A stretch of DNA of 38,983 nt from an uncultured Eubacterium sp. Lineage in GTDB: Bacteria; Bacillota; Clostridia; Lachnospirales; Lachnospiraceae. Below, one piece after another: positions 25,121 to 34,010 of the stretch; position 1 is the first letter of the stretch, and the number at the start of each line of letters is the position of its first letter. The stretch covers positions 1 to 38,983 of the forward strand of contig URAI01000012.1 in the NCBI GenBank assembly GCA_900545725.1. Reading direction: 5' to 3'. A model generated the notes under the pieces. It made no database searches and had not been told where the DNA came from. It saw only the letters and a program-made list of their open reading frames with translations. A program made the translations under genes and the position numbers.

Positions 25121-25169
25121 AGCTGTTGTATTAAGAGAAATGAAATCTTCTTAATGCAACAGCTTTTTT
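25121..25169. terminator. Bidirectional terminator between convergent genes
   Basis: AGCTGTTGTATTAAGA (25121-25136) pairs with TCTTAATGCAACAGCT (25149-25164) with one G-T pair. A T-run follows on the plus strand, and AAAAT before the stem gives a weaker U-tract on the minus strand. Confidence 0.85.
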
Positions 25170-25179
25170 AAAATATACG

Positions 25180-26142
25180 TTACATAATTGCATATATAAC
25201 AGCCAGACCTATAACTATCTGGATAATTGCAAATCTGAATACTACCTGTGAATCTGACCATTCCTTGTTTTTTCTCATGTGGTCATGGATTGGAGTTCTT
25301 ATATTTTTCATAAGACTGATATGCAGGAATCTTTTAAAGGATACCTTGATAAGTCCAAGACCTCCATCGAGAATTATTATAATTGCAACAGGAATATATA
25401 AGAGCGGATGGTGAAGCTTTAAGAAAGCAAATGCAATGAATACACCAATGGCTCTTGAACCGGCATCACCCATAAGAAGCCTGCTAGGAGATGCATTAAA
25501 CCACAGATAACCCAGTATACATACTATCATAAGCAGTATTGTGTGGCTGAAATATGGTTCGATATTAAATATTCTGAATAATATATAGGCAGTTGAAAGT
25601 GTTACTACTGATAATGTGCCGCAAAGACCGTCAACGCCGTCAGAGCAGTTAGTAACATTAATGCTTACCCATATAAGAATAACAATAAGTATTCCATAAA
25701 TAACAGGATTTAAGGTTACAGTTACATTAAATAATGCGATGTCAAATGTATTAGGATTGTAATGAAGGTATGTTACCGCAGACATAATTGCAATAGCAAA
25801 GTCTATTAGTCCCTTCTTTAAGTTCCCCCACGGAGAAGATGAGCTGTCATCTAAATATCCGCTTAACATTGCTGCAAGTGTAAGTATGAGATATATTATT
25901 ATCTCTGAATTAAGATTGATAAAAATAGCACATGAGATTGTAAATGTGAGTATAAAGATTATACCGGCACCTCGTGGCTTTCCCACTGACTTAGTGCCAT
26001 TAATGGCAAATGCACGTCCTGCATCACGTGGAAGAATGTTCTTACCGGCAGCGATGGCAATACATGTAATGGCAAAAGCAAAAATAACACTTAAAAATGT
26101 TATTTCCTTTATGTACTGGGAACTGATTAAGTAGTAAATCAT
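25180..26142 (-). CDS. MraY/WecA-family phospho-sugar transferase
   Basis: This 320-residue polytopic protein has about ten membrane segments. It shows the motifs of the polyprenyl-phosphate transferase superfamily: KPRGAG (55-60, KPTMGG in MraY), GYLDD with Asp98-Asp99, NCSDGVDGL (165-173), MGDAGS (224-229) and a late PIHDHMRK (284-291) where MraY has the HHH motif, followed by VVFRF. The C-terminal pattern favours MraY, which transfers phospho-MurNAc-pentapeptide to undecaprenyl phosphate, over WecA/TagO, but no dcw gene is nearby. It could be the sole MraY relocated, a paralog for another envelope glycan, or a WecA-like enzyme. It is divergent from glgB and ends at a shared terminator. Confidence 0.82.
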   Translation of the reverse strand: MIYYLISSQYIKEITFLSVIFAFAITCIAIAAGKNILPRDAGRAFAINGTKSVGKPRGAGIIFILTFTISCAIFINLNSEIIIYLILTLAAMLSGYLDDSSSSPWGNLKKGLIDFAIAIMSAVTYLHYNPNTFDIALFNVTVTLNPVIYGILIVILIWVSINVTNCSDGVDGLCGTLSVVTLSTAYILFRIFNIEPYFSHTILLMIVCILGYLWFNASPSRLLMGDAGSRAIGVFIAFAFLKLHHPLLYIPVAIIIILDGGLGLIKVSFKRFLHISLMKNIRTPIHDHMRKNKEWSDSQVVFRFAIIQIVIGLAVIYAIM

Positions 26143-26240
26143 GATTAAATACTCCTTTGCTTATGATTACTGAAACATTTTTTAGTATAACATATATTAG
26201 AGGTAAAAACACTAAAAATGTTCCTTTTTAAATAATGTTA

Positions 26241-26249
26241 TGATATAAT
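26241..26249 (+). promoter_or_regulatory. Extended -10 promoter of glgB
   Basis: TGATATAAT (26241-26249) fits TGn-TATAAT. The -35 is poor. About 65 bp of leader precede the chosen start. Confidence 0.5.
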
Positions 26250-26318
26250 AAATGAATAAAGGTCATTAATTAATGTACCTGTATGTAAATGGAAAAATTA
26301 AGTAAAGGGGGAGTGGGT

Positions 26319-28244
26319 ATGGCAAAAAAAGACACTACCGGGATTTTCATGACAGAAGTTGATACATATTTATTCGGACAGGGAACACATTATGAAATAT
26401 ACAATAAGATGGGAGCACATAAAGCTGTAAAGAATGGAGTGGAAGGTGTATATTTTGTTGTATGGGCACCAAGAGCCAAGGATGTATATGTAGTCGGGGA
26501 ATTTAATAACTGGAATGCTTATGGATATGATATGAAACCGGTATCTGATGGCGGTGTATATGAATTATTTATAGAAGATGCCAAAGTAGGACAGATGTAT
26601 AAATATCTGATTATATCAGAGAGTGGCGAGGCTTTGTATAAGGCTGACCCATATGCCAATTATGCACAGCTAAGACCGGAGACTGCCTCTATAATAACAG
26701 ATCTTGAGGGCTTTAAGTGGACTGATTCAGGCTGGATAGCAGATAAGAAGAAGGAAGACCATTTAAAGGCACCTATGAATATATATGAATGTCATCTTGG
26801 TTCATGGAAGAAAAAAGAGGATGGAACAGAAGACGGATTTATGAATTATAAAGAGATAGCTCCACAGCTTGCTGCATATGTAGAAAATATGGGATATACA
26901 TATATTGAGCTTATGGGTATTGCAGAGCATCCGTTTGACGGCTCGTGGGGATATCAGGTTACAGGTTATTATGCACCGACTTCAAGATATGGAACACCGA
27001 AGGATTTCATGTATTTCGTTAATTATATGCACAGCAGGAATATAGGAGTTATTCTTGACTGGGTACCGGCACATTTTCCTAAGGATGCGCATGGCCTTGC
27101 CAATTTTGACGGAAGCTGTGTATATGAATATGCTGACCCAAGAAAGGGAGAACATCCTGACTGGGGAACTAAGGTATTTGACTATGGCAAGAATGAAGTA
27201 TCTAATTTCCTTATTGCAAATGGAATGTTCTGGGTTGATAAGTTCCATATAGATGGTTTAAGAGTTGATGCTGTTGCCTCAATGCTTTATCTTGATTATG
27301 GAAGAAATGATGGTGAATGGGTTCCTAACAAATATGGTGATAATGGGAATCTTGAGGCTATGTCATTTTTAAAGCATTTTAATTCAATGATGAGAAAGCG
27401 TTTTCCACAGGCAGTTACAATAGCAGAGGAGTCTACTGCATGGCCTAATGTAAGCGGAGATCCTGATGATGGTAATTGTCTGGGATTTACATTTAAGTGG
27501 AATATGGGCTGGATGCATGATTTCCTGGAGTATATGAAGCTGGATCCATATTTTAGAAAGTTTAATCATAGCAAGCTTACATTCAGTCTTATGTATGCAT
27601 ACAGCGAGAATTTTGTGCTTGTATTATCACATGATGAAGTAGTACATCTTAAGTGTTCTATGTTGGGTAAGATGCCTGGTGATAAGTCGGACAAGTTTGC
27701 TAATCTTAAGCTTGCATATGCTTATATGTGTGGACATCCCGGTAAGAAACTGTTATTTATGGGACAGGAATTTGGGCAGTGGAATGAGTGGAGTGAAAAG
27801 AAGGCATTAGACTGGTATCTTCTTGAGGATGAAGAACATAAGAAAATGCAGGATTTTACAAGAAAGTGTATGAAGCTTGGTAAGAATTACAGATGTCTGT
27901 ATGAAACAGATTATAGTGGTGATGGCTTCCGCTGGATTAATGCCAATGATAAGGATAATAGTACATATTCATTTGTAAGGGTAAGTCCGGACGGAAAGAA
28001 GCATTTGTTATTTGTGCTTAACTTTACTCCGGTAGAAAGGGATAATTTCCGAATCGGAGTACCGGCAAAGGGAAAATATAAGCTTGTTCTTGGAAATGAT
28101 GAGCGTAATCAGAAGAAGCAGCTTACAGCAGCAGCCGGGGATTGTGACGGCTATAAGCAGTCACTTCTTATAGATATTCCAAGATACGGAATATGCGTAT
28201 ATGAATTTAATGCGGCTGAACTGGATGATAAAAAGGAACTTTAA
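26319..28244 (+). CDS. glgB: 1,4-alpha-glucan branching enzyme GlgB
   Basis: This 641-residue GH13 enzyme forms alpha-1,6 branches in glycogen. The N-terminal CBM48 domain (about 20-120) includes VYFVVWAPRAKDVYVVGEFN. The catalytic barrel has ELMGIAEHPFDGSWGYQVTG, the nucleophile Asp near 316 in DGLRVDAVASML, the acid/base Glu near 369 in TIAEESTAW, and the third carboxylate in LSHDEVVH. A C-terminal all-beta domain follows. The start at 26319 is preceded by GGGGGAG; the ATG at 26289 has no good site. No other glycogen gene is in the window. A perfect-stem terminator follows. Confidence 0.96.
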   Translation: MAKKDTTGIFMTEVDTYLFGQGTHYEIYNKMGAHKAVKNGVEGVYFVVWAPRAKDVYVVGEFNNWNAYGYDMKPVSDGGVYELFIEDAKVGQMYKYLIISESGEALYKADPYANYAQLRPETASIITDLEGFKWTDSGWIADKKKEDHLKAPMNIYECHLGSWKKKEDGTEDGFMNYKEIAPQLAAYVENMGYTYIELMGIAEHPFDGSWGYQVTGYYAPTSRYGTPKDFMYFVNYMHSRNIGVILDWVPAHFPKDAHGLANFDGSCVYEYADPRKGEHPDWGTKVFDYGKNEVSNFLIANGMFWVDKFHIDGLRVDAVASMLYLDYGRNDGEWVPNKYGDNGNLEAMSFLKHFNSMMRKRFPQAVTIAEESTAWPNVSGDPDDGNCLGFTFKWNMGWMHDFLEYMKLDPYFRKFNHSKLTFSLMYAYSENFVLVLSHDEVVHLKCSMLGKMPGDKSDKFANLKLAYAYMCGHPGKKLLFMGQEFGQWNEWSEKKALDWYLLEDEEHKKMQDFTRKCMKLGKNYRCLYETDYSGDGFRWINANDKDNSTYSFVRVSPDGKKHLLFVLNFTPVERDNFRIGVPAKGKYKLVLGNDERNQKKQLTAAAGDCDGYKQSLLIDIPRYGICVYEFNAAELDDKKEL

Positions 28245-28267
28245 TTTAGAATAAATATTTTTTAAAT

Positions 28268-28311
28268 AAATGACGATACCTTATATAGATTTACGAGGTA
28301 TCGTCATTTTT
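28268..28311 (+). terminator. Rho-independent terminator of glgB
   Basis: Perfect 14-bp stem: AAATGACGATACCT (28268-28281) with AGGTATCGTCATTT (28296-28309), then TTAAAT. The Ts in the 3' arm extend the U-tract. Confidence 0.85.
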
Positions 28312-28335
28312 AAATTGGAGGTTATTTAAGAGTTT

Positions 28336-31300
28336 ATGAATTTGAATATAGCTGAAATGAATAATAAAAATAATTCAGGTGTATCTATTAATATAAAAGA
28401 TAATACAGGTAATGGAAATACAGCCATTAATATTACAGGGGCATATGCAGCAGCTAAGACAGAAAAAGCGGCATATGTTACAAGAGGAATGCAAGATAAG
28501 GATAAGCTTGATAATAATACATATTCATCACTTATAAAGGAAGCTGATGATATAAAAGAGCAGTTAAAAATAAGTGCAGATACGGCGAAGTCAAGCCTTA
28601 AGGCGCTGTTTATAAGATTATCAGGAGTTGATGCCGTTAAAATGGATGAGGAGGGCTTTAATCTTACAGATGCAACACCACAGCAGTGTGTTAATATTGT
28701 AGAAAAGATTAAGATAGAGCTTGCAATGCATGCAGATGGAGCAGTCGCTGATACGTCCAATATAAGTAAGGATAAGATTGAGCAGGTAGCCGGAAGTGCC
28801 GGATATGCCAATGAAATCGCACAAAGATTAAGCGGTGCCGGTATGCCTGTTACAGATGAAAATATCAGGAGCGTACAGGGAGTACTTGATAAGACAGAGG
28901 GATTATCCAAACTTAGCTGTGAGGATAAGAAGAATATAGTAAGAAGTAATGTGGCACCTACTGTGGACAATGTGTATAAAATACAGCATATATCGGGATT
29001 TCAGAAGATGGATGTGGATAACATTTCTTATAATCTGCCCCATGGTGGAAAAGACAATGGATTTGAGCAGTTAAGACCTCAGATTGAAAATATCATCAGT
29101 CAGGCAGGATTTGAAGTTAATGAAGATACACTTAATATGGCAAAGGATTTGCTTAATAATGATATCCCTATGACATCGGACAGTTTCAGGTTTATGAATG
29201 AACTTGATAATATGACTCTTCCGGATCTATCAGACGAGGGAGAGCGTATGGCTTATATTGACAGGATAGTAGATAATATGGCAGCAGGCTGTGATGCCGG
29301 AAGCGTATCACTTACAGATAGTGACAGTGTTATGGATAAGGTGATGGAAGCGCTTGACGTAATTAATAAAGCAGAACCAGCACATGTTAAGAATGTACTT
29401 GATAATAAGGATACATTCTGTATTGGAAATTTAAAGCAGGCGTTAAAAGATATTAATCAGGCATGGGATAATTATATGTCAGAGAGTGCCGGTAATAATG
29501 GGGCAGATTCACTGGCTTACAGTATAAGCATAATGCAGAATAACACGGATAATACAGGGACAGAAAGTGATAAGACATACAGCTGTTACAACCGGCTTCA
29601 GGAACTTCGTATGTTAATGACAGCACAGGCAGGAGCATTTCTTGTAAAACAGGGAGTTAATCTTAATACTACACCAATAGCTGAGCTTACTAATAAGTTA
29701 TATGAGTATGACAGGCAGATATTTGAAGAGGAATATGCAGGCGTAGGAAATGTAGACAATTTTGGAGTAAATGATAACAATATACAAAATTCTGTATATG
29801 TAAATATATCTGATAATGTATTGGTACAGCAACAGGGTCAGATTCAGATGGCACAACAGTTATACCAGACATCACTTAGCGTAAGACGTGCAATGTATGA
29901 TATAAGTACTTCACCGGATGCGCTTATAGGGGCTGTGCTTAAGGAACAAAGTGATAGTAAAGCCGTTACAATACAGGATTTTGCCGGGATGGGAAGTAAT
30001 CTTAAGAGGCGTTTCAAAGAGGCAGGTCAGACATATGAGTCTGTCGGTACACAGGTAAGGCAGGACCTTGGTGACTCAGTTAAGAAAGCCGTTGCGGCAA
30101 GCACAGATGATATACTTAAAGAGTTAGGACTTGAAAATACGACAGCAAACAAAGATGCCATAAGGATACTTGCACTTAATTCAATGGATATGACAACTGA
30201 AAATGTAGACAATATAAAAAGTGTATATCAGACGCTTAACAGTCTTATTAATAATATGACGCCACAGACAGTTCTTAATATGATTAAGGACAATATCAAT
30301 CCGTTAAAGGATGACATTAATGACTTAAATGAGTATATACAAAAGCAGAATGAAATAAATGGAACAGATGAGTCAAAGAGTGAAAAGTATAGTCTGTTTT
30401 TATACAAGCTTGATAAGACAGATGGAATTAGTTCACAGGACAGGGAAAAATTCATCGGAATATATAAGATGTTAAATATATTTACAAAGGATGCCGGTGC
30501 GGCAGTGGGAGCACTTATAAAGCAGGATGCACAGGTTACTATGGGCAATCTGTATACAGCATATAAGAGCAGAAAAGCATATGGTATGCAGGCGGCTGTT
30601 GACGACTCTACAGGAATTAGTAAGATACATGCGGATTATTATAATAATCTGTTTGAACAGACGTCAGGTAAGATTACACCGCTTACATTAAAGGATGTCA
30701 ATAACAATCAGGATATATATTCACGAAGCGTTGAAGGATTCTGTGAAGCAGTGTCAGAAAGCTATGATTTTGATAAAGAAGCAGAGTATTACAGTGATAT
30801 ATATGATAAATATATAGAAAGCTTAAGGTATGATGAACAGGACACAGATTATATAATAGGAGAACTTGAGAGAGCAGACGAGACTGTTACAATAGGAAAT
30901 ATACAGGCTGCATTTAACGTATCACAGACAGATTACTTTAATAATCTTAAGAATAAGCTTACAACAGGCAGGGATAACAAAACAGACGGTAATGATTATG
31001 ATGATGAATTGCCGGGTATATTTAAGGAAATAACCGATAGTCTCAAAGATAGTGAAAGCATAGATAAGGCATATGATAATTTAAAGCAGAATATACAAAA
31101 ACGGTTAAGTGAAGCAGTTGCAGATGATAATATGACATCAGCAGATGCCATTGAAACATTAAGAAATGCAAATAAAGAAATAGGATATATTTACAGACTG
31201 AATTTAAGACATGATTATAAGATTCCTGTAGTGATAGGTGATGATATAAGAACAATCAATCTGACACTTATTCAGGATGATATTGATAAGGGAAGAATAT

Positions 31301-31596
31301 CTGTTGAATTTGATGATGAGAAGTCGGGTCATGTATCTGTTGAAGCAAAGATTAATAATAAATCAGCAGATATATACATATTGTCGGATAATGATGATAC
31401 TGCCCTTATTGAAGACAGGGCACAGAATCTGTCAGAAGAATTAAAGAATAAGATGCAGATAGACACTGTAAATATTAATACAGGAATTAATGATAATATC
31501 AAGAGGGTAACATATGATAATGCGGCTGAAAGTGTTGCCTCAGACAAGTTATATAAGATATCAAAGTTAATAATAATGAAGATGTCCGGAAAATAA
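28336..31596 (+). CDS. Large DUF6240-like protein with FliK-like C-terminus
   Basis: This 1086-residue protein is highly acidic and mostly helical, with no signal peptide or membrane segment. I believe it belongs to DUF6240, described in Lachnospiraceae. A degenerate motif recurs, a hydrophobic run then x-V/M-T-x-x-N-I/F: GMPVTDENI (169-177), DIPMTSDSF (276-284), MDMTTENV (617-624), AQVTMGNL (732-739) and TVTIGNI (850-856). Residues ~961-1050 (IPVVIGDD, TINLTLIQDD, GRISVEFDDEKSGHVSVE, LSEELKNKM) have the spacing of the FliK C-terminal domain, which switches flagellar export specificity. The flagellin gene follows 107 bp later, supporting a flagellar role. GGAGG lies rather far (14 nt) from the ATG. 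A hook-length role is inference. Confidence 0.7.
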   Translation: MNLNIAEMNNKNNSGVSINIKDNTGNGNTAINITGAYAAAKTEKAAYVTRGMQDKDKLDNNTYSSLIKEADDIKEQLKISADTAKSSLKALFIRLSGVDAVKMDEEGFNLTDATPQQCVNIVEKIKIELAMHADGAVADTSNISKDKIEQVAGSAGYANEIAQRLSGAGMPVTDENIRSVQGVLDKTEGLSKLSCEDKKNIVRSNVAPTVDNVYKIQHISGFQKMDVDNISYNLPHGGKDNGFEQLRPQIENIISQAGFEVNEDTLNMAKDLLNNDIPMTSDSFRFMNELDNMTLPDLSDEGERMAYIDRIVDNMAAGCDAGSVSLTDSDSVMDKVMEALDVINKAEPAHVKNVLDNKDTFCIGNLKQALKDINQAWDNYMSESAGNNGADSLAYSISIMQNNTDNTGTESDKTYSCYNRLQELRMLMTAQAGAFLVKQGVNLNTTPIAELTNKLYEYDRQIFEEEYAGVGNVDNFGVNDNNIQNSVYVNISDNVLVQQQGQIQMAQQLYQTSLSVRRAMYDISTSPDALIGAVLKEQSDSKAVTIQDFAGMGSNLKRRFKEAGQTYESVGTQVRQDLGDSVKKAVAASTDDILKELGLENTTANKDAIRILALNSMDMTTENVDNIKSVYQTLNSLINNMTPQTVLNMIKDNINPLKDDINDLNEYIQKQNEINGTDESKSEKYSLFLYKLDKTDGISSQDREKFIGIYKMLNIFTKDAGAAVGALIKQDAQVTMGNLYTAYKSRKAYGMQAAVDDSTGISKIHADYYNNLFEQTSGKITPLTLKDVNNNQDIYSRSVEGFCEAVSESYDFDKEAEYYSDIYDKYIESLRYDEQDTDYIIGELERADETVTIGNIQAAFNVSQTDYFNNLKNKLTTGRDNKTDGNDYDDELPGIFKEITDSLKDSESIDKAYDNLKQNIQKRLSEAVADDNMTSADAIETLRNANKEIGYIYRLNLRHDYKIPVVIGDDIRTINLTLIQDDIDKGRISVEFDDEKSGHVSVEAKINNKSADIYILSDNDDTALIEDRAQNLSEELKNKMQIDTVNINTGINDNIKRVTYDNAAESVASDKLYKISKLIIMKMSGK

Positions 31597-31632
31597 ATTG
31601 TAACTAAAAATAAATGTATGGTAAAACAGGCA

Positions 31633-31660
31633 TAAAGCAATTTAGTGAATTTACCGATAT
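31633..31660 (+). promoter_or_regulatory. Sigma-28 (SigD/FliA) type promoter of flagellin
   Basis: TAAA (31633-31636), a 17-bp spacer and CCGATAT (31654-31660) match the Bacillota SigD pattern. It lies 44 bp upstream of the flagellin start, as expected for a late flagellar gene. Confidence 0.75.
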
Positions 31661-31703
31661 AATTAATAATAACATCACAGTTAAGAAAGGCGTGGTAATT
31701 TAG

Positions 31704-33260
31704 ATGAGAATAAATACTAATGTAGCAGCGATTATTGCCAATAATTCTTTACAGAAGGCAGAAGACAGACTTAACCAGTCAATAAGACGACTTTCATCAG
31801 GATATAAGATTAACAGTTCAGCAGACGATCCGGCAGGCTGTGCAATTTCCGAAAAGCTCCGTTTACAGCTTAAAGGACTTTCACAGTCAGATAATAATGC
31901 GGCAGATGGTGTGTCTGTAATTAATACAGCAGAGGGTGCAATATCTGAGATTCAGAGTATGATCTCAAGAATGAAGGAGCTTACTGTACAGGCAGCTAAT
32001 GGAACTAATTCTGAATCAGAAAGACAGGCTGTCCAGGATGAGATTGATAATATCAATAAAGAGATTAACAGAATATCCAACGATACTGAATTTAACTCAC
32101 AGGCATTAATTAATGGTAATCTTTCAAGAAGAGTATATTCTAATATTGAGGGTATCAATCAGCTGGAATGTTCTGACGGATTTGTGGCAGGCAATTACGG
32201 AATAACAGTAACAGCCGATGCAAGACAGGCTATAATGACAGGTGCAGATACTATATCTATGGGAGCCGGTGATAAGATTACAAAGGAACAGGCAGGTAAC
32301 ATTGATATTAATGGTTATACTGTAAGTATCAGTGAGGGAGATACACTTGATGATATTATAGGTAAGCTTGTAGATGCAGCAGATTTAATTGGGGGCAAGG
32401 CATTTGTTACAGATGGGACGGCACAAAATGATACTAAGGCAAATGGAAGCGTATATGCAGGTTATGTTCCAAATACAACTTATGAAGGCGGAAGATTAAT
32501 GATTATGACAAATCAGTATGGAAGTGAACAGTCATTAACCATTAAGTGCAGTAATACACAGCTTGCAGGTCTTTTAGGTCTTAATAATGATGTTACAACA
32601 GATGATGGATATGTTGTTAATGGAAGTGACGTACAGGCTGAATTTACAAAGGATGCAGATGGTAAAAGAGTTGGATTTGAAGATAGTGCTGTAATGTCAA
32701 CCAGCGGAACAAGAGTAACAGTTAAGGATGTTAATAATAAGACGTTTGTTACAGATGTAACAGGAACATCAGCAGGAACTAAATTTGATGATGTCAATAA
32801 GTCTAATAGTAAGTCACAGGCAATATCAGCAGATAAAAAGGATGTTGTACAGGAAGTTACAGATGTAGGTACAATGAGTATTCATATAGGCTCTAACGAA
32901 TATCAGGTTATCAAGCTTGATATTCCGGCACTTAATACATATACGCTTGGAACTGATACTATCAATGTAATGACAGGAATGTCAGCAGGTGTGGCAATAT
33001 CAACAGTGGACAAAGCTCTGAGTATTGCCAGTGCAGCAAGATCAAAGCTGGGTGCATATTCTAACAGATTTGAACATACAATAAGCAATTTAAGTATATC
33101 TTCTGAGAATCTTACATCATCTTTATCTAAGATGATAGATACAGATATGTCAGAAGAGATGACAGAGTATACGTCAATGAATGTTCTTTCACAGGCAGCC
33201 ACATCAATTCTTTCACAGGCTAACCAAAGACCGGCTAACGTATTACAGCTTCTTCAGTAA
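31704..33260 (+). CDS. Flagellin
   Basis: This 518-residue filament subunit has conserved D0/D1 ends. The N-terminus (MRINTNVAAIIANNSL, LNQSIRRLSSGYKINSSADD, ISRMKELTVQAANG) and C-terminus (RSKLGAYSNRFEHTISNLS, SQAATSILSQANQRPANVLQ) coil together. Residues ~145-400 form a variable surface domain rich in Thr, Gly and Asp. The start follows AGAAAGGCGTGG. Export is through the flagellar type III system, and FliS, encoded just downstream, should chaperone the C-terminal helix. The sigma-28 type promoter upstream makes it a late gene. The N-terminus MRINTNV differs from the MVVQHNM-type flagellins I recall as major in related gut species, so it may be one of several paralogs. No other filament gene is here. 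Confidence 0.97.
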   Translation: MRINTNVAAIIANNSLQKAEDRLNQSIRRLSSGYKINSSADDPAGCAISEKLRLQLKGLSQSDNNAADGVSVINTAEGAISEIQSMISRMKELTVQAANGTNSESERQAVQDEIDNINKEINRISNDTEFNSQALINGNLSRRVYSNIEGINQLECSDGFVAGNYGITVTADARQAIMTGADTISMGAGDKITKEQAGNIDINGYTVSISEGDTLDDIIGKLVDAADLIGGKAFVTDGTAQNDTKANGSVYAGYVPNTTYEGGRLMIMTNQYGSEQSLTIKCSNTQLAGLLGLNNDVTTDDGYVVNGSDVQAEFTKDADGKRVGFEDSAVMSTSGTRVTVKDVNNKTFVTDVTGTSAGTKFDDVNKSNSKSQAISADKKDVVQEVTDVGTMSIHIGSNEYQVIKLDIPALNTYTLGTDTINVMTGMSAGVAISTVDKALSIASAARSKLGAYSNRFEHTISNLSISSENLTSSLSKMIDTDMSEEMTEYTSMNVLSQAATSILSQANQRPANVLQLLQ

Positions 33261-33387
33261 TAAGAGAAGCCGGGGCAATGTATCATTGGCATTTTGCGAA
33301 ATAACCGGTGTAAATCTTCTGCATTATTTAACGTAATGTCATTAATACAGTACATAGGGCTGGCAGCCGGTAAGAAATGGAGTTGTT

Positions 33388-33867
33388 ATGAATAAAGAAG
33401 CAATTAAGACATTTTCATATAGAATATCACAGGCATCTAAGACTGAGCTGGTTGTAATTATGTATGACATGGCACAGGAATATCTTAAGGATGCCATACA
33501 GGCATTAAATGATGATGATAAGATTGGATTCTGTAATAATATAAGACAGGTTAAGAGAGTTATTGATGAATTAAGTTCAGGTCTTGATATGCAGTATGAG
33601 ATAGCAAATGAGCTTTTTGTATTATATATGCAGGCAGATAAGATATTAATAAGATGTCTTGCAAGGATGGATAATGAGGGACTTGATAAAGTTGGAAATA
33701 TGTTAAATAAGCTCAGGGAATCGTTCAACAAGCTTAGTAAAGATGATGATTCGGGACCGGTATTAAAGAATGTACAACAGGTCTATGCAGGTCTTACATA
33801 TTCAAGTGCAGGCGGAAGTAATGAGATATACAATGATCCTGTTAATAACAGAGGATACAGTGTATAA
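33388..33867 (+). CDS. fliS: Flagellin export chaperone FliS
   Basis: This 159-residue four-helix protein caps the C-terminal D0 helix of flagellin and prevents early polymerisation. It has FliS hallmarks: KTFSYRISQASKTELVVIMY near the start, then LKDAIQAL, RVIDELSSGLDM and ELFVLYMQADKILI. The C-terminal ~30 residues (YAGLTYSSAGGSNE, then GYSV) extend beyond the ~130-residue B. subtilis protein, as in some Clostridial homologs. The start follows AATGGAG. It lies 127 bp downstream of flagellin with no terminator between, so they are probably co-transcribed. A stacked palindrome follows the stop. Confidence 0.92.
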   Translation: MNKEAIKTFSYRISQASKTELVVIMYDMAQEYLKDAIQALNDDDKIGFCNNIRQVKRVIDELSSGLDMQYEIANELFVLYMQADKILIRCLARMDNEGLDKVGNMLNKLRESFNKLSKDDDSGPVLKNVQQVYAGLTYSSAGGSNEIYNDPVNNRGYSV

Positions 33868-33870
33868 AGT

Positions 33871-33977
33871 AAATGACAGTTTTACATATATTAAAACTTC
33901 TTTTACAGGTATCAGGCAGTTTTAAACTTTTCTGATACCTATAGAATATCTTTAATATATAAGTAAGACTGTCATTT
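33871..33977. terminator. Three stacked inverted repeats after fliS
   Basis: Three concentric stems share one centre near 33924: AAATGACAGT (33871-33880)/ACTGTCATTT (33968-33977), ATATATTAAA (33886-33895)/TTTAATATAT (33951-33960) and AGGTATCAG (33907-33915)/CTGATACCT (33932-33940). All are perfect, separated by unpaired loops of similar size. It lies between convergent fliS and dacA and may end both transcripts, although no classic U-tract follows the inner stem. Confidence 0.65.
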
Positions 33978-34010
33978 CTTATTATAAATATTAAGAGTTT
34001 AAATTTATAT

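Noticed and set aside
28326..28970. Long open frame antisense to the large FliK-like gene
   Set aside because: Its composition is that of the reverse strand of an AT-rich gene and it has no ribosome binding site; the plus-strand 1086-residue frame is clearly real. The same reasoning removes other antisense frames inside adhE, the hybrid kinase, glgB and flagellin.
33261..33387. c-di-GMP riboswitch in the flagellin-fliS gap
   Set aside because: There are some CCGG-type inverted segments but none of the conserved GEMM core bases.
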